A DNA stretch of 64,000 bases, from positions 272,831-336,830 of the forward strand of contig SJOL01007305.1 of the NCBI GenBank assembly GCA_004794785.1, in the 5' to 3' direction. Every line of letters begins with the position of its first letter. The stretch's first letter is position 1. Shown piece after piece: positions 27,301 through 42,300 of the stretch. The position numbers were made by a program, and so were the translations under genes. The DNA is from Opisthorchis felineus (taxonomy: Eukaryota > Platyhelminthes > Trematoda > Opisthorchiida > Opisthorchiidae). The notes under the pieces were generated by a model, which saw nothing but the letters and a program-made list of their open reading frames with translations, had not been told where the DNA came from and searched no databases.

Positions 27301-30300
27301 TTTCCATCCAGATTGTCTCATGTGTTGGAGGTGTACGCAATTCGAATATTTGTGGCAGGCTAGTCCTAGGTCACCCTACCTGTCCCACTTTTTTCTCCTC
27401 TCTATTGTAAGGCTTTATTCAAATAAACTGAAACGACTTGACAGCAGTGAAGTACCAGTGTTCTTCGACAAATACGTTCATTTGCAAATCAATTTGGTTT
27501 CCGTCAATCTTATGTTCCAATTGAACCCAAATTGGACTGATTTCGACAAATACACCAGTGTTCTTCTCTACTGCTGCTGTTGCTATCAGTGATGATTATC
27601 GTAACGTGAGTCAAACTTTTTATTCGTAGCGGTGAAATCAAAAAGTCACAACATATTCGTGCACACTCAACCTATCAATCCATTCCAGATAGCCATACTG
27701 ACCAACTGCAATATGTTTTTTACCCATCAGAATGTACCATGAACATTGGTTTGGATTACGTAAGCCGAGTGCGCACTCTACAATCTCCATAATCGATATG
27801 GTAGTGGTCAAAGTTAATTCAAGCGCACCAATTCACAGAAGCAAAGACTACTGAGTTGCAAGTTACACCTAAGTTGGTCGCGCAATCACAACCACACAAA
27901 TGTTCAACGTGCGCAAAAAATAACCGACAAAAGTTGCGGTCTAAATAAAACATGAAAATGCTCCATTGGGTGCTTAGCCTAGTTGAAGCCGAAACCGATA
28001 ATGTAACTGACTAGCAATCCAAATTATTACCCTGGTCACTAAGGAGCAATCCATCAACAAAACAGAGTTTGAAAAGAGAGCCAACAAGCATACCAGCCAT
28101 ATTTTATAGATTATACTGGTCGGATTAAGTGCGAAATTTACCGTGAACCCTGAAAGATCGATTTTGCTTAGCTCACACCTACAAGCGAAGCAAGTAATTA
28201 GCCGTTGTGTGCCTTAAAGGGAGACTTAAGAGCGAAGATATCGCGAGACATAGACTAACCTCGTCCAGCCACGCTCCTGAAGCAAGTATATCGTTTTCCA
28301 TAAGCAATTGTCTCTATTCCATTTCGGCTTCAGAATAAACATGCCCATCTCCAAACTAAAGCACCCTCACTAGCAGTGGTTACATTGTACAGCTTATCCT
28401 TTCCAATGCCACTTCCGCCTATCAGTAACGAAAGAAAGTATGGGATCTGAAACCACCGTAAACGTCGATGGGAGCAATACGAATGGCACACACAGCACCG
28501 AGTACAGGCAGTAGTTTCCTCACCATATTCAAGCATCCTGATCATTTTCAGGTGAAATTAGCTGAGAACTCACTTCGTTCACGGCGTTCAGCAAGATTAA
28601 CAAAGCGACAACCTTGATCCAGTGCACTTCCATAAACCGCCAGCAACAATTCGTGAGGCTGATTGCCCAGGCAATTAATTTCGTCACGATGGTGTGAAAA
28701 GCCGAATTGACATCTTCAATAAAATCTATTTGTGAAAACAAAACAGGAAGAACAAGAAAACCTCCTAGCTGTAGTGCGCCACGTCAGGTCGCACCCATGA
28801 AGTTCTAGAGAAAGATTTGCATACAGATAATACAAACAGACGAACATCATCAAAATGGGACGAACAAGTGTCGGCTAGGTTCCGCGATACATGAGAACAA
28901 CAGACAAGTAGGTCTTACTTGCAGTGAATGAATTCGGTATGAATGATTCCAATGAAACGTGACCGTGTTGCGGTAACATCAACACTATGAAGTACTGAAG
29001 CATAGCAAGTTTTTGGCCGTGTGACTTTGAGCTGGACACGATGGTTTCGAAATTCCACACTTCCTCTCGACCTTTACTTCACTAAACGACAGTAGCCGTT
29101 ACCTAGACAACCTAATGTCGCCTGGGTGTATATGCTACCGACGAGTTTCTAGCCATCTATGACGTGTAAGTTGAATGCAAAAAAGCGAAAGCACGCCAAA
29201 TTGCGATAAAGAAGCAATATTGTGGCAAACTAGTGAACAAAACAAGAAAACACAAATCCGAACAAAATTCAGAAAAACAGATGGGGAAGAGTCGATGTTT
29301 TTCACATGGGTCAAATAGACCCCAAACTCACACAATGTCTGGCGTGGCATAGGACGACGATTGTGTTTCGCAAAACCGCGAAGTAGCTCTAAGCCATTCA
29401 AGCAGTAAAGAGAAATGCGTTGGAAATGGGTGCGTTGCAAACAGTGGGTCGAAGAGATATAAAAGGCCGCACAATCGACACATGTATTGGATTAGTATAA
29501 AGCATCAACTAAACTTTCAATAGCATAGCATTCTTAATATCAGAAGACGACCCAAGGGCGGACGGACACTTCGAAAACAAACAGTAAAGGTCAGTACACA
29601 AAGTATTTATACATGACGCTGATCTTCCCACTGATCTCGAAAAAAGTGCAAGTTGTATAGACCGGTGACAGTTAGTGCAGTTGGAAAAAACAAGCTCGGT
29701 TATAAGTCCGTTTAGAATGAAGTTGAATAGAGCTTGGGAGAGGATACTCAAGGGCGGTATGTAGTGGAGGGTGGGGCGGTGTGGAAAACCTACCGGTAAA
29801 AGCTGGAAAGTACCGGGAATCAGTATAAAGTTAAGGAAACGGAACTTTGTGTAGTTTTTTCTGGCGAAACTGAATGGATCTAGGTCACAACGAATAACAT
29901 CCAGCGTTTCGGACAGTCGTCCACAACATTTCAGCAAGCTCAGGTTGTACAAAAAAGTTTCTAAAAAACGAGCTAAGAAACTATTCCCAACGAGTTGTCG
30001 TAGTCTATACACAAAGTTAGCAGGAAGGCAAAGTCGACGACAAGGTTGATTCTAAAAAAGAAACCGTGGGGACTTACTGGACAAGCTGCTCGTGGTGGAT
30101 GGTGAAAGCGTTGCAGCGTGGTCAGCGGACTGCTGAGGTGTAGTGGAGGCCAGATCACGAAGTTCATACAGCCGGCTGAAGGGGAAAGATAGTTGGGATA
30201 AAAGAGTTTGATTTATGAGGCGGATTATTTAAAGACGAACAGGAGCACATTAAAATTTGATAAGCTATAATGGAACAAGGAGATGCGATCGAAAGATATA

Positions 30301-33300
30301 TTGAAACTATCAAACCATCCATGGTTAGACAAAGCGAAACAAAACGCACGCCGGATGGGGACAGCAAGAGTAACCACAAGCGTCTTACCACGTGGTTCCG
30401 TAAAGCAGTGATTTGGACACACACTCCACAAAGACTTCACAATTCGACTAAGGTCGGATTAAAATATATGTTGCTGACGTAGAGTGTATAGGGAAGATCA
30501 GTATCGAAATCTGGTATAGTGATTTGAATGCGTTTTTCATGGGAATGACAGGGAAGAAAGCATTCGAATGGTTGGTCTTGCTCCTGGTCGCACTCTCTCT
30601 CTAGATCACCATAGTAGGGAAAGGGTGTGAAATGGCTTAGTCGTTAGAGCGCGAATTCACTGACCCGAAGGTCCGTGGTTCGAACCCGACCTCTGCCTCC
30701 CGACTTCCCCTGTCTAGGCTTGGGCAACCAGACAGTATCCCAGCCCTCCTGCTTCCTTCGGTACTGCTAGGTGGAGCGCAAACAAGTCCGTTGGAGAGTC
30801 ATGTCAACCGGTTTATTGACACTTGCGCTCTACGCTGGATTCCGTTGCACATCTTGTTCGCTCTTTCACTTGACGCTGCTTTCAGAAGGTGGAATTAAAC
30901 CGGCTCTGGTTCAGTTGATTCAGGACAACTACTGCCAGCTGAATATCAACTCTCCAGATATCATCTTCATTTACCTTTTTAGCCCTCTACGTTGGCAACA
31001 CGTCCAAGCCTGATTCCCTTGTTGTTCCGACGCTGTGATTCGATGTGCCAGTTGGGAGTAACCCCTTAGACTAATCTCAGTTGATTCCCTATAGTGAAGC
31101 AGGCCTCTGCATTTTTTTAATAACTCAAGTCGAAGCTATTATCTGTGCCACAAAACCTTATCATTACGTTTACAACCACGTGCATCTTCCCACATTGGAT
31201 ACACTGCTTCACTGTTGTCACCCTCATACTAGTTGAATAGACTTACTGCCCTAATCCAAGATCAAAAAAGCATGTTTTGAGATGCAGTGGACGCAGTCGA
31301 TATTCCTGGGTTCCCACAAAAGGTGTATCGCGCATATGTAAATCTAAAGAACAGTTGGCGGTCACTATCGTCCGGCACACTCTCTAGTCCTCAGAGACAG
31401 CTACAATAGTGCAAAAGCGAAGTTAAATTGCAAGGCGCCGGAATTAGGCTCGGAGTATGAATTTGTGTACGGATGCATAAAATGCTACCTGATTGGCGAA
31501 ACTTTACTCCATCAAGGCTCAGGCAAGTGAGTGTGTGGCTCTCCTATCTGGGAACCTGCAACTGAATCGCATCCGCTATTAAGGCCACCTTCTCTTGTCC
31601 TTACTGAGAATTGTAAGGGCAGATCGGCAACAATCTGCTCGTGCACGCGACACTTTGACGACTGATATCTGCTGTGGCTCCGATTCATCGAAAGACATCT
31701 TTTATCGAGAATTAGCCATCCTCTTGTCCACCAGGAAGAGTTCAAATACAGTTATAATAGCAGGAGATTTCAATGCACAGGTAGAGCACCTCAGTTCATC
31801 AGAGAGACACGCTCTTGTTCCGCACAGATTTATATTCTGCCCGCTTCTTTTGAGTCACGGTCTGAGTTTAAGCTTGCCGTTAGTACTAATAAGCCTTTCA
31901 GTTTAGAATTGGCATCAGGCTACAGGGCCAGATGAGGCTTCCCTCAGCGTTACTCAGATATGGAGAATAATCTTTGTCTTCCGGCTTGACAAGGTTGTTC
32001 GTACATATCTGCAAACAAGAACGCGTTTCAGAGAGTTTTGTGGTCGTACCCTTGTTCAAAAAGGGCACCCGAACGAACTATGTGAAGCGTAAGGGCATTA
32101 TGCCTCGCGCCTGTGGTAAGACAACTACCGGCTGCTCTTACATCGCAACACCTAACTTCGGCACGTGAGTTCGCAAGCATCAGGCAAAATTTCGGCCTGC
32201 TGGGAGGTCGATAGATCACATATTTACATCACATCAAGTGCTTGAGCAGCGCCACGCAGGCAGCCGATCAACATTCATCGTTTCCCTTCGACTTTGTGGG
32301 TGCATTCATGACCAGAAGAGGATGCGCTTAGTTTGTAAAGGTTCTTCATGCTCTTTGTTCTCATACATTCTTTCAGGTTAAAGTGTACACTGAAATGTCC
32401 AAAAGCTCCCACGCAACTAGTGGAGTTCCTCAGAATTGTTCTTTCTCTCCCTTTTTGTCCAATTTTGTCATCGGTGGTACATGGAGTATAAACTCCAAGC
32501 GACGATAACACTAAGTAACGAGATCACGTTTGGGGAGGTTAGTGGACTTGAGTTGTGCGGAGGAGATCACTTTGTTGTCTACGATTATTTGTCAGCAAAA
32601 GTCCTTTAAACAATATAGCGGATGTGGGATCATGTTTCGGCATGCGTTTTGCAACTTCAAAACGCAGTCCTTTTTTTCAGGATTTTTCATCCTATTGTGC
32701 CTCTCTGAAACCTCAGACTGAAGATCGGCAGCTGCAAAATCCGTGATGGGACTATACCAGATGAAGCCAATGCGCAGGTAATTAAGACGCCAACAGCGTT
32801 CGCCAACTTGCCTCATTTATGGTGACAAAAAAATTTCGCCGGAGCTAAAGAGCAGACAGGGAAACTGTAACAGAGGTCTTTATTTATGGTTGTGAGACTT
32901 GGATCCTCCGATCCGAGGACCTTGGGCATCTTCAAACCTTTGATCACCTGTGTCTCCGTAACACCGTAAGAGTTGGTAGATTGCAGCGAGTACGTAACGA
33001 AGTTGTGTGGAGGCGGGTAATTGGCAGCGAGTCGGAATGGTTTAAGCAGCAGCTTACATTTATCAGGTTAAGGTGGTTGGGGCATGTACTACGTATGTGC
33101 AATCACCATCTTCCCGAGAAAGTGCAGTTTTGTGCTCAAACCTCTGTTGTCGAAAGGTTCACGGAGAACAAGCAATGACATGGTAACGTAAAGTGAAAGC
33201 GGCTGCAGTCAAACTGAGTGTTATGGAACCTTCGCGCTCTACCAGTTGAAGTTCATGTGGTCCTATTTGCATATGGCTAGAAGCATCTCAGGATATAGTA

Positions 33301-36300
33301 CGCAACCGATCCCTGTGGCGCGCATACTGTAATGCCCTAGTCGGATGATAATGATGACCATCACTTCCGGAAGTTGGTAAGACAATATACTGCATAAATT
33401 ACTGCTGATACAAACCAGACAACACGATGCCGAACTTAGTGATCGCCACCAGACAAGTGATTGAAAACGGCCGCATGTCGGGGTGCTTCTTTAACACTTT
33501 GTTACGTGACACGAACCCGGTCCACACAACAGCCAATGAAAGGTAGGTGATAAAACGCCCAAAATTTTTTACAAAGCCACATTTTCATGGGAAGTGACTT
33601 TTATTGGTTCCAACTTTAGCCTAGAATGTACCCTTGAACCACACAACTGTTACTGCTACACGCACACTTTGATCCTGCTTTGCCTAGTGCGATAAGATTA
33701 TTCGAAATGCTCGCACCCCGTAACATATATGCTCATGTCTTGACCAGATAAAAAACACAATCAATAACGCATGGTTTATTTCCACGGTCAATACAACGAA
33801 CAGTGATTCATGAGGACTGTGACGGTGCAAACTGGAGTGGGCGATAGACATCAGACATCGAGGGTGTGGTAGAAAAAAATGAAGGATTCGGTAAAAACGC
33901 CATCTCTTAAGGCCTATGGGTGATGAAATATGAATGGTGCAGTTATGGCGGTGTACTGCATCATTATCTCTCATAAATGAGGACGATACTTCCGCAGCCT
34001 TCTAAGCTTAGTTATCATCATCATCATGGACAGCATGACATCAGTCTTCAACAGTCATGCTTCGCTGCCGTACGCAGTTCATGGTTATACGTAGGCTGGG
34101 ATACTGCCAGGGCGCCCACACCTAGACAGGAGGACGACTAAGATCCTCAACCAAACCCTTTGGCTCAAAATCCTGACAGCAGGGTAGCAGTGTTTGGCTG
34201 GAAATGCAAATACATTACCATTTTTACGGAACACGTCGCCACAATGTTCCAACCCCTAACCTGCAGGACTAGGAGACTGTGTTCGTCAGACCTCTAACCA
34301 TTGACCAACTTGGTATGAGAGACTGTGAGTGTCACGCGGACACCGCCCAGTATAGCTCAGTGGGTCGCCGGGCTACACAGACCGTCACACAACGATAAGG
34401 TCCAGTCTCTTCGTGACGTTACAGACTTTCCATCTTTGCATAAAGCACACCGAAATCCCGACACTAATAACACCCATGGAAGATGTATAAGCATGTTGTG
34501 ACCTGGCCTGACTAAGACAACTGGACCTCTAGACGGTAGGATGAAACGGGATGCCCGAATAAATGTCAAAACTAACGAAGTTCAGTGTCCGGTTAGTCAT
34601 CCGAACCTAAAATGCTCCAAACTGAAGTTCCAGCAGTCTGTGTTGGGACCACAAGCAAGAGTTAAACAATGGGCTTAAACTACACATCTCAGTAGAGGAA
34701 AGTGTCAGGGATTGTTTCAAGTGACGTTCGAATAGCATTCGTGTAATCCATGGTTGTCCGAGGTAGCTCAGTGGCTAAGGTTCAAACTTACTGACCGGGA
34801 GGTCCGTCGTTTATACCCAACCACGCCATTTTGACTGTTTCTGTCTAGGTTTGAACAACTTGGCAGTAACTCAGCCTTCGTGCCTCCTCCGGGTGGCATG
34901 GTAGTTTGGCATGGGCACCGAAAGAGTTTTACAACTGAACGATTATCAATTATTTATTGAGACGTTCGGACACCAGACAATGAGCATAATTGCTGTATTT
35001 TCGCAGTGGCGAAAACCAGGTATTTCCGCTCACAGATAAACAAGTTGGCTATCGTTCCAAATGCTAAACTGTATGGTCAACAATACGGCACACTATGCAA
35101 TAAACTCCATGGAAAGACATCTACGCAGCTCAAGGGTAGGCGACATGAATTTGCGAATATACAGAGAGCAAAGCGAAGTAAGAAATCCATTTTTGTAGTG
35201 AAAAAAACAGCATAGATGTTTAGACCTACTTGAACCGATCCAAAGCAGAGCGTTTCAAAAATGGCTCGTGGAAGTAGTGAACTTGAAGAATTATGACAAC
35301 CAAGAACAGCACTGGAGTCAGTAGCCGAGCGAACAGCGCTGCGCTATCGAACGTTTCCAATCCAATGTCCTTCAGACTATACGATGGAACAAAGAGGTGA
35401 AGTGTAAAAGTAGAATCAGTCAAACAGAACATAGAATGAACACAAGAATTACGGAGATGAAGTAACTACGGTGCCGCCCATCAAGAGGGTGTCTACGAAT
35501 AGTGTGTTTCCCAGAAGGGAGATAAATCGTCCTATCTCAAATAGTCTGCCTCCAAAATGAAAAGCTCCCAAAAAGAGAGCAGTCCGGTTACCCACGTTGA
35601 AAAGTTTGTACACATGCTAGCCTGTATTCAACAGTACTACGATCTCAGCTATCCACTTAGGATGGAATCCAATGAAAACGGTTGCTGCCGCTTGTGTCAT
35701 CGAATCAACACAGAAAGGTCTTTAGAGTACAACGGTCCTAGTTACACTGTCGGACACAAGAATCACTCAACCCATAGAAATGTCGTTGTACGACGCTTGA
35801 ACGAAACGAGGCATGAAAAATAGTGTTCTGTTTGATGAAACACAGAACCCAGCCACATTTGACGTAAGTTTGGCCTCAAGCGGCCTCGGGAGGTCGTCTC
35901 AATCAGCATTTCATGAGCTCGCTTTGGAAAGTTAGGCTTTCCTCAACGTGACGCAACAAATTCAGTCCAATCCAACCAGAAAGTTGGACGGGGATGTTGC
36001 ACGATCATCAGCATAAAATCAGTGTTCAACAAAAAAGAGAATAGCCAGTGACGAGCCTACGTATCCGGCGACGGAGTAAATTACGCAGAAAGCAACGGGA
36101 AAGTAAACCGTCCCAGAAATCACAGCCAACCAACTAAGCGAAAGCGGATGCCTAAGGCATTTTGTACTTTTCAACTATTTGTCCTCTTCATTGTTTGTCA
36201 TTTCAATGGTGGTTTAATGCAGACGTCGTCAAATCGATTCCATTCCAAGGCAGAGGATAACATACAGACTAAATAATAACAAACAAGCTGCAATGTGAAA

Positions 36301-39300
36301 AGACAAAACCTTGCAAATCAATAAGTAGACCGAATAACAAATTCCAATACAAAACGGTCTACTGAACTTCGCCTCACGGTGGAATACTAGTTGTCCCGGA
36401 AATCCGACCAAACGGCTAAACACGGTCGAACATGCGTTGTCATAACAGTCGACTGCCGATTATACTGGAACACACATGTAGATAGAGACCACGCTTTCGT
36501 AAGGGCAGACCATAGTTAAAATTCCGTGGTAAACCCAAGAGCTATTCATTTGACAGTAGAAAGGTTCGGCTAACCATAGCCTCAAAAAATGCATCAAAGC
36601 TCTTATGGCGGCCTCTTCAGGAAACACTGAAAAGATAACCACAGCCATATGTGGCCAGGAAGTCACTGCGTTTGATGGTCCCCGGCACAGTAGCCACTGA
36701 ATTCCGGAACGGTCACCGCCACTCACTGAAGCGAGATGTTGCAGCCCTTCAACCTCAGTGAATGTATCGGCTGGACTGTCTGTTAGACGTCAGTTCAAAG
36801 AAAGTCTACCTATAGGTAACAGTACGACGGGACCATAAAATTCAAGAAGTGGGAGAGGCCGGTGTAATCATGAGTGCATGGAAGCCGTTTCAACTAGCCG
36901 TAAAACGGGAGACCACCTGTCCGTGAATTCATCAAAGACAACATTGGAATTCTAACAACAAAAACCAGCGTCCAAATCGAGCAGTGTTCTGTTAGCCTGG
37001 ATCCGCTCTCAATTCGCGAAGTGGTGAGGGGCATTTTCGCTTTGAAACACCAACGAGTTGCGACCATTCGCCATCGACATTATTGAAAACTGCTGTGCAT
37101 CTTTGTGTCCTCCTTCCATTGGATAGTCTGAATTTATTTGCAAAAAACACGTTCCATAGAACTAGATGAGGAGGCACCCGAAACGGCTGTCCTAACCAAA
37201 GAGCTACAGGTCTTGCACCTGTCGTAACACAGTTATTAGCTTCGCCAATACTACAGAATCTAATTTCGTTATCCAAGGCGCAAGCACAGAGCGTCAGCCA
37301 GGAGTGCTTCCACGTTAAGGCTGAACTGATCGTACCATTTCATTACGTTACACAAAAACTAATAACAAATAAACGCCATTTCTCTTGACTTAAAAGGGAG
37401 TTTGACTCTCTAGACAGAATAGTCCCTCCATATAAACTTGGACGCAGTGGAAAGTACCTTCGGTTTGTAAATACCTCGCGTTCTCCATTCCTTCACTTCT
37501 GCTTATGACAGAGTTCAAAATAAATTGCACAAGTCTGTTCACAGCTGGTGGCATTCAGCAGAGCTTTCTCTTCCCATTTCCGTCTAGTAGTGTCATTTGC
37601 GTTATCTCGGAATGTGCACACAAGGAAAGTATAAATCAAACAATCAAAATGCCACTGGGTGAAAAATCAGTAGTTTTACCCTGTGCATTGTTCCGTTATT
37701 CGACAATCACTAGCCGGTACAATCTGTTTAAATTAGAATATCTGGAGCGGTCGTTGTTTCTAAAGTCACTTTGGGTCTCCTGAGTGCAAGGTCTTGCTTT
37801 AGAATTTTCACTCCTCTCTGAAACCTTACGGTGAGGTTGTTGATCGATTCACGTATCTCGGTATTCGCACAGGCCACAAATGTACCACGAGAGATAAAGC
37901 TAAACCACACATTTTCGAAACGCGAGCAACACTTGTCAATGTGAGACATTAATGGCGTCAGAAAAGAATTCTACCGCAGCTGAAGGGTAGTTTATACGTT
38001 TCGAAAGAAAGGAGTTCATGGTTTATATTTGCTGAACTCGGCTCCTTCAAACTGAAGACACTGAACGTTTCTAAACAGTTTATCACTAGTGCCTTCGCAA
38101 CACAGTTTATTGTAGAGGCGGAAATCCTGCGCGTAAGCAACCACTTGGCAACGGATCACAACAAGCAACAAATAAGACGTACCAGGTCAACAGGATGCAG
38201 GCCCAACTACCGTCTACTGAACCAGAGACAAACCGTGGCATGGCGACGCAAAATAAGAACCACTACAACCAAGCTGATTTCAGTGCGATCTTCAGGCCTT
38301 TTAACCTGGGGCCGATGCAGCTCGCCTTGTGCGTGGCTGGGAAGCCTACAGTATGTGACACCTAATTGGTCCCGGTGGAGAGCATGCTATCACCTCCTAG
38401 CCGAACAGCCGACTTGAGGTTAGCCTGTCGTTGTGCGCCGATGACGTCTTAATCCGACCTGTTTACTCGATGTTTATTCGAAAGTTTTTCGAATATCAGG
38501 TCCCTAGTCCTTGGCCGCTTCCCATGGGGACACAATGCTTCTTTTCGCAATCTGTCCCTGCGCCTCCCAATTATTTTAACCCTTCCTTCTTCACGAAGTT
38601 ATGGCAAGTAAGTATCTGTCACTGTTTTACTGCTGTTTATGGAGATGCTTATGATATCCCAGCTGAGCACGGATGGGAGCGGACGGGTGGAACAATGAAC
38701 ACACCAGCTGTGTGAGTACAAATGCACATAGAACTTTGAGAGTAGGTAAAATTGTTCAATGCACTGAGCGCCACACCGAAGTAAAAGCTTCAAAAAGGAA
38801 CCTGTCCTACTTACACCTCTTCTGATAATCCTGTGGTTCTCTGCCAAAACTCCGGTGAATTTTTGAACTGGTAGGTGTAGATGCAGAGCAAAATGGCCAT
38901 GGAATATACAACGTTGATCCACCAGAAGAAGATCATTTGCCGACGCCAGAAACCATAGCTCACCTGAAAATGAATGTTGGAGGCATAATGAGACAATACT
39001 CGGCAGAACGTAAAAACCTCGTGTATTAGGTGATGACCACTAACTGGATAGGCAGTATAAATAAACACAATCGCTCCCGCAACACAATGGTTCTCGAAAA
39101 ATAAGCCCTGACTGACTGCTTATGACGGGATTAAAGTTAGATGATGCATCAAACTCGAGCACATTAATGCACATTTACTCTTAGAACACTGGTTGCTGAA
39201 ATCGAAAACCATGAGCCGTATCTTTGAGAATGCCCCTAGTTCGATTTTCTTTCTACGCGAAGATGTGGTTGAACGACAGTGGTGCGACGGTGCCTCAACG

Positions 39301-42300
39301 CCGGCGGTGCCATCGGTGATGGGTCGTGACGGAGGACGATGGATGATAACGAACGTATGATGATGAAAGATGGTGACGATGAGGGTGGTGGACGTTCCCT
39401 GGATGGTGATGGCGAATAGTGATGGACAATGAGAGTGAATGACATAATGATGGAAGTCCATTGGGTGATGACGAATGATGACAATGGATAATGACGACGG
39501 ATGACCACGGGTGACGGTGATGGAGGATGGTGAATGACGGATCGATGATGAGGTATGATGGTAAATTACGGCGAATGACAATGTATGACGATTGATAGAT
39601 GATGCCGGATAGTCATGGGTGATAATGATGACGATGGATAATGATGAACGATAATGAATGATGGTAGCTAATGGTGGAAGACGATGAATGATGAAGACTG
39701 ATGGTCCCGGAAAATGGATGATGGCGACAATGACGACTATGAGGACAGTGACGACGACTACAGTGACGATAATGATGATGATGACGTGAATGATACTAAC
39801 GGTGATGGAGTGCAATATGCCAATGATACAGATGATGGTATGATTTTTACGTCATGACTTCCATTGAATTAATCAGCGGGTTGTAAGACGGGGAAAACTG
39901 GTGTTACTGTCAGCAATGTTGATAGAAGCTAAAGTATAATCCACAGCCTCCAGTTCCCTTCAGACGGTTATTGTTAACCAAGCCGGGCACGTTCAGCTGC
40001 ACGAGGTTACTTATTCAAGGTTTAACTTATTGTCCGAACTATCCTCGTCAGTATCTGAGAATATTGTCGGAACCGTTACTTGCTGCATACGATGAGCAGC
40101 ATGCCGCAGTTTTCTTCTCAAAAAAAAGTGAGGGTGACAGACAGGGTGACAGACAGGGTGACAAAGAACCCACAGGTGAATGAAGCCCCTATGCAGGCCA
40201 GCGACGCGTACTGCAAAAACCATTCCGATAAAAGACGAAGCTAAGAACCAAGGAAAGGGAACCATAAGTGCACAGAAAGCGCGGCTTCTGTTGTGCAGAT
40301 AATATGGCATCAACGAGACAGAAAGGAAGCCGACCAGGGGTTGTAGGATTGATAACTGTGTCTTAAATTTAGCCTGGAAGACCGCACACAACTTACCTGA
40401 AAGAAAAACATGAAGTAGATCAACATGACCATGTAGAATATTCGGAAGATGACGACTGGTTGTTGGATGGAAATCAACAGCATACTCAGGCAACAAACGA
40501 CAATCCAATATTTGACGCAAAGAGCACGAAGCAGTTCGGCTAAAGTAGGTAAGAAAGCGAAAGAAACTTTAAGTACAAGGAAATTTGTTAGGTCACAATC
40601 CACTAGGTCTCCAGTGCGTCTCAAGTTAAAAATTCATTGGCAGCTTTACAGCTAACTACCGAATAACGAGAACAATTGGTGAAATACACTCATTTGCAAA
40701 CAAATTTGGTTTTGCGAGAGACTCACCTGGAACCCAGCTGGATCTCTCGTTTGTGATGTTTCCAGGCAACTGAATGTGCTGCACCAGGCCGCCTCACGTT
40801 TCAGTTGGTACGATATTCGAGATATCGTGATACATGTATATTCGTAATGCACAATGAACAATTGAACAATTGGTGTTCAGATTGGAATGACGCATGGAGA
40901 AGCACACGTCCAGACGGCATGAAAGGCTATACCCACCTACACTTAACTGCACATGTAATGTTACTGAAACAGTGCACAATAGGATTGAACCGCATCTTCT
41001 AAGCACCATACCGTAAAACTGAGGCGAGAAGACAATCATAGGTCCTACACCTAGGTTTCACTGGAAGAATGCTGCAAAAACCTGCATAATCCGGTTCACA
41101 CCGGTCAAGATGCCAATGACCAGCGTGGCTAAAATCAGACAGAAAGCACTAAACCAGTTTCATGAGAAAATAGCAACAGAGTAAAGGGACAGCGGAAAAA
41201 TCACCAAGTGACGTACTAAATCTCCGGTATGCCGTGTTGTCCACAGTACCGAACGCGAAAGTTGATCCAAACCAGGATTCAACACTGGTTGCCAAGTGCC
41301 GGTCCCAAATCGAGGTGCCACGCCCAATAGGATGTCCCACTGATGGGTATCCAGTGGGAGAACGTGTGGTGAAACGACGATATGAGCGCTCGTTCACAAA
41401 GAGACGGAGAGTCAGCCAGAAGAAAACTAGGAAAGTTATCTAAAACAAATAAAAGACATGCTAAGAGCTCCATCATTACACACATGTTCCATAACCAGCA
41501 TTCTGTTAATTTTGGTGGCCCATCAACAAATGCGCTAATAGAACATTTGTTGGGTGTAAAGTACCAAGCACCTTGAATTAATTCGTTCTCAACAATCAAC
41601 AGGTATACCTTGAGAGGGAACGTAAATAGATGTCTCCCTTAGTTACAACTGAACGGATTGAAAAATCGTCAAATGACTAAATTAAACCCCAAAGCTACAA
41701 AAGCTCATCGGTCAGTTAGTGCCCAGCCGGAGTACCCAAGGGGCAATCACAACACAACAGGACATGGCCAATCAAACACGAGAAAAACAGAATTCAGGGA
41801 CAGGAAACCGTCGGAAAAAGCATAGGACATTACGCGATCTGTCCCACTCAAGGCGGTCAGAGGACCACGCTGGATGGAAAAGTACCCACTTCAACTTTGT
41901 ATACTAGGAAAATTCGTTCACCTAACTAAACCTTTACCGAAAAATTCTCCTTGCTCCAATCCGGCCAAACAAAAGTTTTGAGTTCAAAAGTGGTCACGAA
42001 GACTCGAATTCACGGCTATCAAAACCAAAGGGCTTTTATTACAGAAACCAATGTAAAAACAATCAATCAAACCGAATAACAAACTAAGCCGGCCCGCAGG
42101 TCAGGACACATGGTGCCGTGCGGTAACTTATGGTGCCTCCAAGTTCGAAATGGGCTGAAATCATTCCACGTTAGGAAACAACGGCTTTTAAACGTATAGA
42201 TACCAATGTTTTACATAGCTATGATTTGTCCACTGAACTGGAAACAAACCAGACCTAATTATCGATGGCGGGGTTAATAGGCACTAACGGCTCTGCTGTA

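Noticed and set aside
28330..28545. Minus-strand open frame just after exon 13
   Set aside because: The exon 13 donor precedes it and exon 14 supplies the conserved continuation; no similarity seen.
29509..30012. 167-codon minus-strand open frame in intron 12
   Set aside because: No recognisable domain, overlaps no conserved Piezo block, and the intron borders around it join conserved exons.
30625..30700. tRNA gene
   Set aside because: Boxes A and B are present but no cloverleaf with acceptor stem closes; it continues into the SINE body.
34349..34430. tRNA-like stretch TAGCTCAGTGGGTCGCCGG
   Set aside because: A box A is present but there is no good box B or acceptor stem; probably a decayed SINE head.
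39120..39815. 231-codon minus-strand open frame
   Set aside because: Composition (Ile, His, Ser, Val) is dictated by the GAT-type repeat.
41095..41163. A membrane-like stretch ([20 protein letters not shown]) on the minus strand
   Set aside because: Its phase does not fit exon 7 or exon 9, and 41205-41439 provides the conserved [12 protein letters not shown] block instead.
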